Shown: positions 1 through 13,696 of the stretch, piece after piece
How the letters are laid out: each line of letters opens with the position of its first letter
How positions within the stretch are numbered: the first letter of the stretch is position 1
Assembly (NCBI RefSeq): GCF_021018805.1
Contig: NC_086283.1
Coordinates: 20,880,162 to 20,944,161 of the forward strand
DNA from: Prinia subflava
Taxonomy: Eukaryota > Chordata > Aves > Passeriformes > Cisticolidae
DNA: 64,000 nucleotides
Direction of reading: 5' to 3'
Notes under the pieces: generated by a model
What the model saw: the letters and a program-made list of their open reading frames with translations, nothing else
The model's database searches: none
What the model was told of the DNA's origin: nothing
Made by a program: the position numbers and the translations under genes

Positions 1-3000
1 AATTAACTGTCAAACCAAAAATAATTATACTTTTAAAGGGTTTGTATTACAAACATTCTAATACACAACTATAAAATTTGTCTTTCATTTGTAAGTGAAC
101 AATTTAGGAGGCAACCATAATATTTTTTGAGATTAATCATTATTTTTAAAGGTGTTCTGCCCTCAGGATTGTGTCTTGCTCAAAGTGAGCCATATCCAAA
201 GAATCCTGCTGGGGCTGTGGAGTAGAGAGGCAATTCCAGAGCCTATAGATCACAGCCTACAGCTTTTATCACCAGCTTATCAGAGGAAGGTGTCACCTGG
301 CCTGTGATTTCTAACCACTGTTCTATATTCTGCTTTAATGTAAACCTCTTAAGCGTTTCTTGCAGCCAGTTACACTGTGTGTTCTCATCAAGGCTACTGT
401 TATAAATGGTACGCATGCATATTGATGGGAATGAGTCAAAGACATTTGTAAGTCACATCCTTGCATCCCAAATGAATCCTGCATAAACACCACAACCTTT
501 TAGAACTGCTGACGACACTCGAGTGAGCAGAAGTGTTCTTCGCTCTTTATTGGTTTAAGCAGGGATGGTTTAGGAGAGAAAATTAAACTTTTATGTCACT
601 GTAATGTACATCCCAATATGGTGAGGTGCAGATGTGAGGTTTCTGTCTCCATAAATTGAAGTCGTGGAACAAGGAAGGTCATTGGAAGCCTCCACTCTCC
701 TGAGCTGACAAGCAGCAAAACTTTACTGGCCCTTAACAGCTTCCTTTGCTTCCTTCTTGGAAGAAAACTGTTTTGACTCTTACTTTCTAATGATGTAGCA
801 ATAGTCTGATGTTAAGTAAAAGTGAATATAGTAATGTCTCATTCTTGAGGAAAACCCAAACAAGCCTTTACATCTGGTACTGTGTTTGCTTTGTGAACAC
901 ACTGAATTTGGTGCAGAGCAGGCAAAGTTTCTCTTCAGTTTAGTTTCAGATTCCTTCCTCTGGACTCATGCAAATATGAACCTGCAAATGGAATTGACTT
1001 GCTGAGAAGCAGTAGTTTTTTCCCATGTGAACTTTTCAGGGAATTGGTGTCTGTTCACTGTGTCATCTCACAAAGGTTCTACAGGTGACATATGGTGTCT
1101 CCTGTGTCTTTGTTAAGAGTTATCCAAAAACTGACAGATGTTGGGGTGGCAATAGGTGTTGGAATATCCTCAGCTGCTTTGCCAGAAGAATTGATGGTTC
1201 CCTGACTTTAATGGGTAGTTGGTTAATGATGTACCTTTTCTATAAACAGACTTTGAACTTCCCCATTGTGGGCAGTTCAGTTTTGTAGTAGTTCCTATAG
1301 ATTCTGGCTGAAATTGTAATTTTTGTCTCTGTGACAGTGACAGCAGTAATTTAGAGATGGAGGAAAGATCTGATTAAGACAGTTCCATCTCTTTCAGTGC
1401 CCATATTTACAGGAAGATTAAGAGGCCAGGCTGAGATAAGATGGATAGTGTGATTGATTCCAAGGGTTCCTGTATATATTTAAAAATGAATAATCAGTTT
1501 TACCTTTACATGTGCACTATTATCTGCTACAGATGTAAGAGCTTCTAGGGTAGTCTCAGGTCCTTTAAAATTCCCAATTATGTCTCTGTTACAATCTAGG
1601 AAGGTTTTAGTGGTCTGAAATCAAAACTGGACTTCGGGAAACCTGACTGCAATAATTTATTAAAAAATTGATACACTGTGTTTTTCAGCCAGATCTATAC
1701 CTGAATATCATGTCTCTGCAGGTTAGCAAGATGCAGAACTTTTCTCTGTGTGAATTGTATGATTTAGCATAATAATGAGAAATCCAAACAATGTTCATGC
1801 CTGGTAACAATCAGGTGTGACAGATTTAAGTCTCAGCACATATGAAACACTCACAGGAGACTGAAAAAACATAGTGAGATACGAGTTCAGTCCTCCTTTT
1901 CAAAATACTTAATTTTCATATTTATCTATCTCTTATCACTTACAATCATTCCATTTCTTTGGATCAGAAAATGTAACTGGACTTACTAACAACTTATCTA
2001 TTCCTTGGTTTGTACTAAAATACTGAAGAGTACCAGTAGCTGCAGTGCTGCTTTCCTCTTAATTGTTTTCACTTGCATTTCAGGGAAATAACAAAACTTC
2101 AAATGTAGTTTGGCCTTTAAAGACAAACTTGATATATTTCTTCTTGCTTTGTTGGCAGATGAATGCAAAATGGGCAAGCAGAATTAGCAGGATTCTTTGT
2201 AGGATCAATTGTTTGTTTTCCCTCTAAGGAGAAACTCTTTCTTGGGATAAACATGAGGGAAGGGAGATAATCCATCATTCTGAGACCTGTTCACTAGTGA
2301 TGGATGGATAGATTGGTAAAGTAACTCAATAATCTTCATTTTTTTTCAGGTTATTCACAGATCAGTGAGCCTTGTCGTTAATACAGCTATGGAATGCTTT
2401 TGTGTCCTTGCCCACGATATTTCTCAGAATTTGACAGCAAAAGACTTTTAATTTGGAAATAACCTTTGTTGTGAAGTGCAGCAAGTGGATGAAACTTGGA
2501 GAATACCTTCCCATTTTAGATTTTATCTTCTCAGTGGGTGTTTGTCAATTCTTTGTTTAAAGAATTACTTGCAAACATGAGAGCTGTTGTGCTCCTTGTT
2601 ATTTCTGACTAGAAATTGTGTTCTGCAAGAGTTTATACCTTGTGAAGGCTTTCAGCCATTAGAATATATCACATGGGATGCTCTGAATCATGTGGATGTT
2701 GTCAAAGTGTATTGATTTCCCATCCCTAAGTAGGCATGGAAAAGTTTTCAGTCAAGAAATTTTATTAAGGGGTCAGACTTACTTTGTCCTATGCTCATTC
2801 TTGATCGTCTTGGTTGATTTCAAAAACATATTTGAAACCTAAAAGCACAGAATACAAATGCTGTTGTGAGATGCTTTTTCAGGGTTTAATAATTAGGATA
2901 ATGGTGATAATAGGAGGGAAATATATTATATTATTTGGTATTACTTCTTACCAGTCCCTTTAGCAAGGAAGTTCCTCCCTGGTTGTATGGGGATGTGCAG

Positions 3001-6000
3001 ATTGTGCCTTCCAAGGTCTTCCTGAGAATTCTGATTCAGACATATGAATATTTGCAGCATTATCAGGAGACATGTGGAAATGACATGACTGTTTATTACT
3101 GGAGCAAATGTGAGATGAGGAGGGAAATTGCATTTAGCAGAATCCATTTTCATTAAACCAGAAGACAGAGAAAGGTAGCTTCCTAAACATGGCAGAATTG
3201 GTAAAATAGCCCTTGAATTTCATTGAGGGTAAGAGAACTGGAATTTTTGTGTCTTTTCTGGAGGCAGAGAACACATAAATGGGTTTCATAGATGAGCTAA
3301 TGTTTAGTGACTGGGCCTAGTGCCTGGGTTTGTGCCTTGCCCTGCAGTCCTGCTATCCCCAGCTTCTCTGGGCAGGCAGAGCTGTTATGTAATTGCAGCT
3401 GAATGACCTTGGGTGAGGAGCAGCTCTTTCTCCAGCAAGTTCCTTGGAGTTAAGAGCCGCTTCCATCGTTCCACCTCCCTCAGAGAGGAGCCTTGGGAGT
3501 GCCTCTGCACTTCCTTGCCCTCGTAGCACCACAGAAACAACTAGACTCTTCTATTTCCTTTTTCTTTTTTTCCCTCTCCAGCTCTGTAGCAATTTCTTAC
3601 AGTTGCCACAATGCTATAACCATAATTTCTAGGCCACTTAAACACATTGCCTGATGGTTTTTCACCTAACCTTCATATAAATCATCTGTTTCTTGAGTTT
3701 AGAATCCCAGAGAATAGTTCTTAACCTTAATGCACTAAGAAGCAGTGTTAATTGCAATATCCTTGAAAAAATTATGTTGATAATGTAGTTAATTTTAAGA
3801 AACAGCACTTTTATATTGTGACAAGAGTCATCAGTAACATGGCACTTTCATCAGCAATAAGCTTCTGGTACTGCAGTTGTTTAAATTACTAACACTTAAA
3901 ATGAAAAGGCAGATCTAACATGGTCTGATTTGTGTGAACATAATTTCCTCAGCTTTAGAAACACCCTAAGAAATCTACACTGGCACAAAGGCTGAAGCAT
4001 AGGAACATAGAAATGTATGATGAATTAAGATTGTTATTGCATCATCTTCTAACATTTGAATTTGGGAAATGGAATGGGAATCTTGGGTCTGTAAAAGGCA
4101 GCAGTGACTGCCTTTCCGAACCCCAAAACTTGTACATCAAAAATAGGAACTCAAATGTTAGAGCTCCTGAAATAGTTGCACTTCAGTGCAGTGTGGTCAT
4201 TCAGAATCCAATAACAATAAATACCAATCCTTGCCAGACTGATGAAATAGATTTAAATTATCCCTATTTCATAATTATGGAGAGAAGTGCACAGAGGGTC
4301 TATTTAGGGTCAGTGATAAGTAGACAGAGCTTTGTGCTCTCAGCAAAACCAAGCACACCAGTTTTTATCTTGTCTGTTTGACTGGCAGATACTGTATTCA
4401 CTACTAGAATGTTTCACAGGATGTGAATGTGTATTTCTATATATACAGTCTAAATTCCATATAATAAAAAGGAGCAATTTCTTAGTTTTAAAGTTAAATT
4501 TGGTTCTTAAATGCCTAGAAAGGCTGTGAAATATGAAACTTCCTAAAACATGACATATGACTGGGATACTTTCTTTTTTCCTAACCCCTGTCTCATCCCT
4601 GGTGGTTTTTCCTGGAGCTGTCACCATTTCTGCCAGCTGGGTCTCTCCCCATGAGAAGTTTGCTGAAGCTGAAATGAGCCCAAGTCCTTGTTCTCCCCCT
4701 GCCACCCTGGCGCTGCCATTCCAGCTCCTCTTCCTGCAGCATTTCCTAGTCACAGTCTGGTTTTCCAGAAAGAAGGGGAAATCTGGGGAAAGAAATCATC
4801 TTACTGTGGGCTGGTTCAAAATACTCCTTGTGAATGAACTGAGTGCTGGGGGTAACTGCAGGAACTTTGTGACTGATTTAGAATTGTCATGTTGCTGACT
4901 GGATTTACACCATAGGCTGATTCTCTAATCTTATAGGACCTTTTTTAATTGCACAGGAATAATGAACACAGCCTGCAGGAAAAAGTCAAAATATTTGACT
5001 CTTCATCTGCTTCCTTTATGTCACATATTTTCCTTTCCATAGCTCTTCAAATGCCAGGACAGTTCAGGATGTCATTGATTATTTTCTTCAGTTTTTTGGT
5101 GCTGTTTTTTTGGAGGGGGGATTTCTGGTGTTATCCAGGTGGATGCACACACTGAGTTTTGACTTTGGTATTGGAACCCTGTGTTGGGAAGATTAACCAT
5201 CAATTTTTGTAGCTATTTTATTTTTTTGATTTGTCTGGACTCTACTTGTTAACGTTTTTAGAACACAGCAACACTGGAGGAAAGACTGATGTTATAGGGG
5301 CCTTTCAGGAAATAGAATTTAACATACGAACCAGGTTGCAGCTTGCTCTGTGCATAAAAATAAATTAAAAGAGGACAATTCCTTATTTCAGCAGTTGCCA
5401 TGTTTTTCTTTGATCTTTCTCTGAGGCTTGCACTGCTGTACATGCAGTATTCAGCCTTAAGGAGAGAAGCAAGTAGTTTTTACTACAGAAAAAATGCACA
5501 GGTAAAAAATAGTCAATTTTTAAATTAATCACAACATGCATTTTAGAAAGCAGAAGATGAATTACATGCTAGAAATAAAAACTAGATTTTGGTTGACAAT
5601 TATTTGATACAGTTTTAAAATTCTTTCAGAGTGTACTAAGGCTAAGTCTGTAATTTGAGTGTGTTTGTGGTATCTCAGTGTTGGAAATCGAGATGTCAAA
5701 TGGAGAGACATTCTATTTTTGTTCATTAATATCACAGAGCATTACATCAAAGCAGTAAACTCCTCTTGTATCAACAAATGCAGCAACCCTGAAGCCTATT
5801 TTCTCTCTGGTTACATTAGTGTTTAATTAAAGAGAACAACTAGTTGGAGGCAGTTACTTTCTGTGAAATGTAATGAAGATTTATTTTATAAGTGACCTTC
5901 ACTGTATTAGCTGAATCAGTAATCAGTAAAATTAATAGAATAATCAAATTATATACAAACTCATAAATCACTGCGAATATGCTGTCAAAAATGCAGCTTT

Positions 6001-7850
6001 TAATATGTCTTATTGTTTCACAGCTGTATTAAAAATTGCAGCTGCTGATTTCTGCCTTGATGGGGCCAGAAATGGCATTTAAAGGCTGTGTATGATGGAG
6101 GGCTACCAGGCCAAAAATTTTCACAACTGTTAATTTAGCTGTAATATGATTTGATGTCACCGGGGCAAAGTTGAAGCCGAGTACAGTGTTGTTGCTATCT
6201 TTCAGCAAAACTTGAGTTACTGGTGGAGGCAGTCTCCACTTAATTAGAGTAATATCAGTTTAAATGTCTGTCATTTAGGGTTAATGGTATCAAAGAGTTG
6301 CCTTGTACTTCAAGTGCAGTCAAATCATCTTGAATAGCCCATTGTATGAAAGTAATGCCTGCACAATGATTTTATTTTGTCATAAAGTATTGCAGTGCCA
6401 TTCAGTTTAATATTTCTCTTTCTGTATTTAAATAATTTTGGCAAGTTCTTCCTAACTTAGTAATTTTTCATGCTAGGCTGTTTTAATAGGTGTTTTGGCT
6501 GTTTGTGATTGTTCAGCAACACAATCAAAATTCCTTTCCATTTTCATTTAAAAGGAGAAGTTTTCTGCTGGTCTGTGAAAACAGGTCGTGCCCTCCTCCC
6601 CTGGATAGCAGGTTACTCTTGGAAAGAAGTAATTCACATTTTTGTGCAGCCAAGCAGCAAAGTTCTTTCAAAGCACACTAGAAAAATAAAGTGCATATAT
6701 CAAAACACCCTGGATGTGACTGAAGTCAAAAGAAAACTGTAATTATTGGTTTTAACTAAGGAATTTAGCTCTAGTTAATAGCACTATTCTTATATGCAAG
6801 ATATGAAATAAACTCCTTGAGTTGGTTTGAAAGATCCTCATAGCTGCTGTGTCAGGCAGAAAGGTGTGGATTGCAGCATTGGAGATAATAAACCCATAGC
6901 TCTAGGTCCTCTAAGAATTCTTCAGTGGATGTTTAACCTTTGTGTAATCTTCAACAATCTCCAAACAGCCAAGGCTGGGAATTCTTGAGATGTACCTCTG
7001 GTTTTCCATGAGGAGCAAGAGTGCTTTTAGGGACCTGGGTGTTCCAGTGTGTCCCGTGGTAGTTGGAGGTGCTGACAGCTCTTGGGCTGCTGGCCCGGGA
7101 GTGCAGAGAGAGGCTTGGTGATGCTGTGACCCTGCCTGGGCTGCACCAGTCCTGCAGGTTAGAAGGGATTGTGGGACTGTCTTTGAACTGGCTTCTCTGA
7201 CATTGGAATGACAAAATAATGCCATTTTTGGAAGTCAAGTTTGCAAAGTGAAAGTTTTCAAGCTCGTCATCTGTGAAGAGATATAAAAATGCTTTCATTT
7301 CAAAATCACAGAATCAGAGACTGGTTTGGGTTGGAAGAGACCTTAAAGCCCATCCAGTGTCACCCCTGCCACGGGCAGGGACACCTTCCCCTATCCCAGT
7401 TATTCCAGGTGTCCAGCCTGGCCTTGGACTGGGATCCAGGGGAGGCCACACCTCCTCTGGACACCCTGTGCCAGGGCCTCCCCACACTCACAGGGAGGGG
7501 TATCTTCTATATATGCAATCAGTTTAAGGCTGTTCCTTTGTCCTATCCCTCCATCCCTTGTCCCAAGTCCCTCTCCTGCATCCCCTTTAGGCCGTGGAAG
7601 GATCTCTGAGCTCTTCCTGGAGCCTTCTCTTCTCCAGGTGAACACCCCCAGCTCTCCCAGCCCGGCTCCAACCCTGCGATAACTCAGTGGCCTCCTCCAC
7701 ACTCCAAACAGCTCCATGTCTTGCTTCTTTTGGGAAGCCATCATGTCAGTAAATCAGTGTTACCAACATCTCAGTGCTTTGCCTTGCTGACCACTCACAC
7801 TGATTGCAATTAGCAGAGCTGGATTAACCCTTGTTTCCCCCGTGTTGCAG
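1..7850 (+). other. CHM: CHM intron 8 (3' part)
   Basis: No exon could be supported here. Human exon 8 encodes the conserved segment just before the exon 9 residues and would be easy to recognise; nothing like it is visible, so it lies upstream of the window. The intron ends at the acceptor 7844-7850. It holds one CR1 fragment (7306 to about 7675) only ~175 bp before exon 9, and a non-repetitive, TAAT-motif-containing stretch at about 5940-6340 that could be a conserved noncoding element. Confidence 0.85.
7306..7675 (-). mobile_element. CR1 LINE fragment (3' end), antisense to CHM
   Basis: The + strand begins with tcacagaatcagagactgg and continues through tttgggttggaagagacctt, the reverse complement of the CR1 3' end. 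It then passes through the cgggcagggacacctt block and the ccaggtgaacacccccagct block found further into CR1. About 370 bp of the element is present, so it is a typical 5'-truncated, dead copy on the minus strand in CHM intron 8. Both ends are approximate. Confidence 0.9.
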
Positions 7851-7928
7851 GCTGTGTGCCGTGTTTGGGGGGATCTACTGCCTCCGTCATGCCGTGCGCT
7901 GCCTGGTGCTGGACAGAGCCTCGGGACG
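7851..7928 (+). CDS. CHM: CHM (Rab escort protein 1) coding exon 9
   Basis: First CHM exon in the window. It follows a good acceptor (gttgcag ending at 7850) and ends at a GTAAGG donor at 7929. It starts with the third base of a split codon, then reads [13 protein letters not shown] followed by [12 protein letters not shown], and ends with two bases of the next codon. The FGGIYCLRH block is the sequence-conserved region 3 signature shared by REP and Rab-GDI proteins (YGGTYML in GDI), part of the FAD-fold-like domain that forms the Rab-binding platform. REP-1 is a cytosolic chaperone that delivers unprenylated Rabs to Rab geranylgeranyl transferase and escorts them to membranes. The exon is 78 bp with the same phases as human exon 9 as I recall them. 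A multi-exon structure argues for CHM over CHML, which is intronless in mammals. Confidence 0.96.
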
Positions 7929-10900
7929 GTAAGGTTGACATCAGGAACCGTCTGTTTATACACAAAACACAGGTGAAAAATGTCTTAAGTCAATTTTAAA
8001 AAAAATTATTCTTCCGAGATCCTCCTTGGTATTAATAACACATCAACCTTGATTAAAAGTAATTTGTGTATAGGTCCTCCAGAACAAGGAAAGTGGGTCT
8101 AGAATATAGAAACTAAATTAATTTCCCTGTGATATTACTGCAGCTCCTGATCACCCAAGCTTGGAAGACAAATCATTTCAGCTGCCGGGGGGCTGGTGAT
8201 GAGTGATGTTAGTTTTCCTTGTGGCCTTACCTACTCTAATTGATTTTCATCAGATGACAACAAAGCCCTCTGTTATTGCATTTTTAAAAATGGAGCTCAC
8301 CTAAAGACTCATCAGATTAATCTTTGCTGATAATGCATGTCACTCCAAGAGAAAAGACTTTAATGAGTTTTTAGGTAGATTGTTGTCATAAACTATGCTG
8401 CCTTCTTATTCCAGAATAAATTCTTTTACAACAATATCAGGCCTGTAGGCAGGTTTAAAGTTGAGCTAAGAAAAATCAACCCAGAGTTTTTTCCATTATA
8501 GCATTTTTCACACCTCTGTAAATTGTCATATTTCTGTTATACACATTTTATCAGATATTAGTCTAACTACAGACTTTGGCTGTCTTAAAGACTGTTTGCA
8601 GCTTAGTTTCTGTAATTGAAAAGTTCAAGATGTTTTATAGAAAATGCGTAAAATTAATTTAGAAATTATGTAGTACGAATTTATTAGAATGAGTAGTTAA
8701 ATGAGAGGCTGGTGTGTGTACTTCCAAATTACTCTGCAATTCCTTGAGCACAGTCCTTGTAGCTGCATTTGTCACGACATGGTCAAGTAGTAGCTGTTTT
8801 TCCTGAAATTGCATAGACTCCAGATATTACCTTTATGCCAGTTCCTGAAGATTTTGGAGTTTACTACACGGTTGTAGACTTTGAGATGTGGACTTTGTGT
8901 TTCATCAGGTGTTTTGTTCCAAATGCATGATTCGTATGCGAATTTAACTGTGCCCCTTTCAGAAACTGATATTTATTTTAATACTGTTATTTGAACTCTT
9001 ACTGTAGGAAGCTTAATATTCCAATAATGTTTAAATACTTAAATTGCTCTTGCAGAGGGACGGAGCTTATAGTTGGTAGCAACTTACAGACCCCGCTCTG
9101 TGTGGTGGTACTTGTTGCTGCAGTTTCCAGCTTCTTTTGCACATCCTAAAGTCCTTTGAAATCGATGTTTTCTTTATAAGGTTGTATGTGTTCCAGAAGA
9201 GCTGGAGTGCTGCTTTTCCATCAACCTGTCTTTATGTTTTGAATATTAAGTTACATAGGGTCCAGCATAGTGGAAGTGTCTTTTCTTAGGCTGCTTTTGG
9301 GATTTATTTGTGCCATTTTTGAGGAGCAGAATTGTTGAAATACTTCTAAAGATTTTACCAGACTTCCATTATTCCAAAAACATTGAGCTTTTAATAATGC
9401 CATTATCTGATAGTTAACATGAAGAGGCACAACACATCCAAGATATCCATTTCCTTTATCTTCTGTTTCGTTCTTGCTGTTATTTCCTTCCTCACTGTGT
9501 ATTCCGTCCCTGCACCAGCTTGTATTTCTTCTTGACTTTGGGCTTCAGTGTTTCGCCTAATAAAAATCAGCTATCAAGTTGTTAATGAGGCTATTTATGA
9601 GTTACTGAGCTTTTGAGTCAACAGACCATTAATAGTAATTGGTAAGAGGCAAATTCATATCTGGTTGTCAGTGCAGCTGGCTCTGTGCTTGCAGAGGCAG
9701 CTTCCCTAGGTTACAAATGGCTCACTCAGCACTGCAGAAATGCATTGTGCAATGGTCATTACTAGTTTATAGCTCCTTCCACAGCCCTCCAGGCTTCATC
9801 CATGCCTTAAGGCACTGATTTTTTTCTCTATTTTTAATATTCCTGGTTTAGTACACATAAGGAAAATATATACTTCTGTCTACAGCCTTGATTTTCTTGT
9901 AAAACTTCTAGGTTATAGTTTAATTAAAATTCTCAAAATATCACCAAAGTTTATTCCAACTTTTTTCTAGATGTGGCTAACATTGCTTTTTCACATTTTC
10001 CTACCCATGCCTGTATATACAGACAACAGTAGATTTCAAACCCAGCTCTACAATTATTTTTATCCTTTTTCTGTAGCTCTTTTTATAGGTTTTGAAAATA
10101 AGATTCAAGCAACACAGGGTGAAAGAATTAAAATTTTAGACATCCCTATTTTAAGGTTTTAGTAACGCACATGAAAATATCTGGGTTTTATGTATTGTAC
10201 TAGATCTGCTGTTTAAATAAGTTTGTAGAACATCCTGAGTTCTTGGTAGGACTGTGGTGCTCTGTTAGGAAGTGAAAACCACATTGTATTTCTGAGGCTG
10301 AAAAAAACACCACATTGAATATATAATTGTGTTGTTGTTTTTCTCTGTGTTTATTGTATGTCACTTTTTTGGGTACATGTAAAATTTCATCATAATGGTG
10401 GGCATTTTATATTGATCACACTTTACATATGTTTCCAATTACATAATTCTGTCTCAAAATGGAAGAGATGTGATAAATGGACATTTATACATCTGTGATA
10501 AAAAGATAGAGCAAACAGCCAGTAATTTACATATCTGCTGAAATACTGCAGACTGGCTTTGTCAGTGCTGCTGAGTCCATTTCAAGGATGTCGCCCTTAG
10601 TCCATTAGTTTGGATAATGAGCCCTATAAAGTACATTTATAACTCATGGCACTGCAAGGAGATGGATTCTAATTTTCATCCTTTTATCCAGACACATTGA
10701 AAGAAGGTCAATGGAGGGTTCGCTGTGATTCATTGTCGCAACACAGATCAGATGACAGAGACCTGATAATGTCAGTGCAGAAGTGTTTGCTGTGTGTGGA
10801 AGCACTACTTGAAAGAAATTTTCTCAGTATCACCCTTTGAAGTAAAGTGGGACTGAAATTAAAAGCTCTCTCTCTCTCTCAGTTTAAAATCTTATCACAC

Positions 10901-12638
10901 ATATGACCTGCTGCTATTCCTGAACAAAGGAGAGGAAACAACACTTAGCAGGAAAATAAAATGTGTCGTTGCTTTCGCTGGCTTTGAGTGATGCAACATG
11001 ACATTTAATCAACCTTTCCCCTTCTATAATGTTTGGGGGGCGGTGGGGAAGTTGTTTCATAAACAATAAGAAAGGTTATAATTAGAAATGAGCTGCAGCA
11101 GCTTGACTTCCTTGTTTATTTGCAGTATTCAAATGAGAGCTCAAGGATGAAATCACTGGGGTTAAGAGGAAAAACTTGTTAAAGTTGCAAGTGAAACACA
11201 TGTTGGAGAGGATTTGAAACTGAAGAATGTTAGATGTTAAGCAGTGCTTGCACTGTTGTCAAGGTACCTGTTGAATTTGAAAACAGGAATATATGTAGGG
11301 GCCAGATGCCTGGGAGGTCAGCATTAGAATTCAGTGTTACAAAAACATGTTTAATAGTCATAAACCTCTTACATTTACAGATGAGGACTCCGCGTGCATC
11401 CTCCATCAATTCTCATATCAGGTTATAGGAACAACTGGTTTACCAGAGCTGGAGGGAGCTGATTGCTATTACTTACTTAGCTTTGTGTTTGTAGATCATT
11501 ACAATCACAGAAGCTGACAAATAGCTTTAAATTACAGAAGTGTTGTTCATTCCTAAGGTATAACTTGCATGTCAGATGTTCCACAGGTAAAGTTGCACTA
11601 TGGTAAAATACAGGTGAATCTGTACGTGATCTCTGTCTCAGCATTCACTGGTTTAAGTCCTGTGTGTTAAATTGTTGGAACACTGATAACATCATTCAGA
11701 AAAATTTAATTTTAAGAAAAAGTAATTTTCCTTCCCCAAGAAAAAATTCAATAAAGCTAATTTGCTTTATTTATTTATGCAGTAAATGTTCTGGTAGGGT
11801 AAAAGAGAACACAGATCATGACTGCAGAATCAGCAGTAGAGGTTGCTTTGGTATCTATGTGCAGCCTCCCTTTGTGTCATATATATGATGTAGCTTCATA
11901 TGTCATACGTAAGTGAAGTTTGTTTATTCATAGAGAATTTTCGCCCTTAAAATTTGAAATTTGTATTCTGATTTAAACTCACGGAATGGGTTCATTTTCA
12001 TAGTTTGCATTTCTGTCCCACTTCTATTTCTGTACTTGTTCTATGGAGAACATTTGTGTCATTCTTAAAACACCAGGACTTAGTTAATCCCTTTTTGTGT
12101 AACTTAGAGATAAAGGGTATATTTAGTCACAAATACAGCAAGTCACTCCTGGAACAGTCTGATGCACTCATTTTCCAGGGAGCTTTCTCCTAAGTTAATT
12201 TGCTGTTTAATTTGCTGAATATTATGGTCAAAATAAACTTGTTTTTGGTAAAGGTGTCTTTCTGAGAAGGAAACCCCACTGCAGTAGGGTAGTACCTACA
12301 AAATAATTCACTTTTTTATGTATTATGAGGTAAGAAATGTAGAACTAAATGGCAGTGTTGTATGCTTATATTTTCTGTAAAAAGTGACCAATTTATTAAA
12401 GTTGGAACATCGTTTTCTGTATTGCTTGTGGAAAACTGCATATACCAGGTCAAATGTGTCAGTCTAGGATTTGGTGATCAGTTGAATTGGTTTGGGAGCT
12501 CATATTCAAGAAATACATAGCTAAATTAATTGAAAGAATAAATATTGTGCTGTATAACTCAATTTTAACAACTTTGGTATGCTTTTGTTACCTTACATCA
12601 AAATTTCTTACTATGGTTTGTTGGGTTTTTTTAAACAG
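7929..12638 (+). other. CHM: CHM intron 9
   Basis: 4.7-kb intron with clean splice ends and no internal exon seen. It contains a (CT)n run at 10866-10880. Two AT-rich, non-repetitive stretches (about 8230-8400 and 10430-10760) have the look of noncoding conserved sequence, but this cannot be tested by eye. In human the microRNA gene MIR361 lies within a CHM intron; no matching hairpin was found here. Confidence 0.85.
10866..10880. repeat. (CT)n microsatellite
   Basis: Uninterrupted CT dinucleotide run of 15 bases within CHM intron 9. Confidence 0.95.
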
Positions 12639-12743
12639 GTGCAAAGCTATTGTGGATCATTTTGGACAAAGAATAAGTGCTAAATATTTTATTGTGGAAG
12701 ACAGTTACCTCTCAGAGAGCACATGCACAAATGTGTGTTACAG
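12639..12743 (+). CDS. CHM: CHM coding exon 10
   Basis: The acceptor is a T-rich tract ending aaacag at 12638 and the donor is GTATGT at 12744. The first base completes the Arg codon begun in exon 9 (CG+G). The exon then reads [20 protein letters not shown] and [14 protein letters not shown] and ends with AG of a split Arg codon. The KAIxDxFGQRI and VEDSY blocks are REP-1 landmarks in the C-terminal half of the GDI-like domain I. Length 105 bp and both split-codon phases match the mammalian exon. Intron 9 upstream is about 4.7 kb. Confidence 0.96.
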
Positions 12744-13632
12744 GTATGTAGTAAAACAAAAAATACAATTTGTTTAAATAATGGTGTGTAAAGTACCCTG
12801 CAAGTTAAACTGAGGAGCCTCTTGTCCACTTCTTTATTTTTGCAGTTCAGTTCAGTTCTATGCAAAGTATTTCCTTTCTATTAACAGTATGATATACTGT
12901 GGACTTTCTGTAGTCAGGTTTTCTTCAGTTAGCACTGAAATCAGATTCCTCCTTTCCATAAAAAATCCAAGAGTGGTAAATGTGTTAGGAATTTCATATT
13001 TGCTAAAATGTGTTTGGAAGGTGAGGGTGCCAGTTGCTGTCCTTGCTTTAAATTCGTTCAGCTTTTGACGAGTACTAAACTTCATTGATTTCTGTGGTTT
13101 GATTGTTGTTGCCAGAAGCACTGGGCACACCCTGCCTCTGGCTCAGGACAGAGCAGGTGAGGGACCAACAAAGCTGTTGTGGTAAGGGCAGAGCAGGAAT
13201 AACCCTGGGCACTGCAGGAGCACAAGCTGCAAATGATGAGGGAACTCCATCCTTCTGCATTTCCCCTTCATCCCAAGGCTCCTGTGCTCTCTGGAACATC
13301 ACAAAGCCTTAATGTGCTGCTGCTAATCTTGATCAAACAGGCAAAAGAAGTGTTTAAAAAGCAGAAGGAGACTGTCTGATACAACTGCTCTGACTCATTT
13401 ATTCATCAGCTGTTTGAAAATACTGCATTGGTATTCCAGGTGTGTTTCTGCTTCAGCACCAGGCAAAATATCCCTCTAAGAATCAGAATAATAAAGGTTA
13501 TATAGTGGAATAGGCCTGGTATTACCAAGACTATGATTCTAAATTGCTGTTTTTTACAGGGTTTTTTTTTCATTTTGCATAATTAAATTTATTATATAAT
13601 TATTCTTATATCATTCTTTTATTTAATTGTAG
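12744..13632 (+). other. CHM: CHM intron 10
   Basis: 889-bp intron flanked by a GTATGT donor and an attgtag acceptor. Apart from a somewhat GC-richer patch near 13100-13310 with no recognisable element, nothing was identified. Confidence 0.9.
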
Positions 13633-13696
13633 ACAGATCTCCAGGGCAGTGCTCATTACAGATCAGTCTGTATTAAACACAGACTCAGAGCAGCAG
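13633..13696 (+). CDS. CHM: CHM coding exon 11
   Basis: A 64-bp exon between the acceptor attgtag (ending 13632) and the donor GTAACC (13697). The first A completes the Arg codon from exon 10, and the frame then reads QISRAVLITDQSVLNTDSEQ plus a final Q, ending on a whole codon. ISRAVLITD is a highly recognisable REP-1 strand segment in the GDI fold (compare the 'ICILSHPI' strand of Rab-GDI). Length and phase equal those of mammalian exon 11. It is separated by introns of only 889 bp and 581 bp from its neighbours. Confidence 0.96.

Noticed and set aside
4013..4381. 122-codon open frame on the + strand in CHM intron 8
   Set aside because: No recognisable motif, no splice or promoter context, and a length reachable by chance in 64 kb of six-frame sequence.
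7273..7744. Several open frames of about 84 to 114 codons on both strands
   Set aside because: They lie inside the CR1 fragment and are not part of its reverse-transcriptase region.
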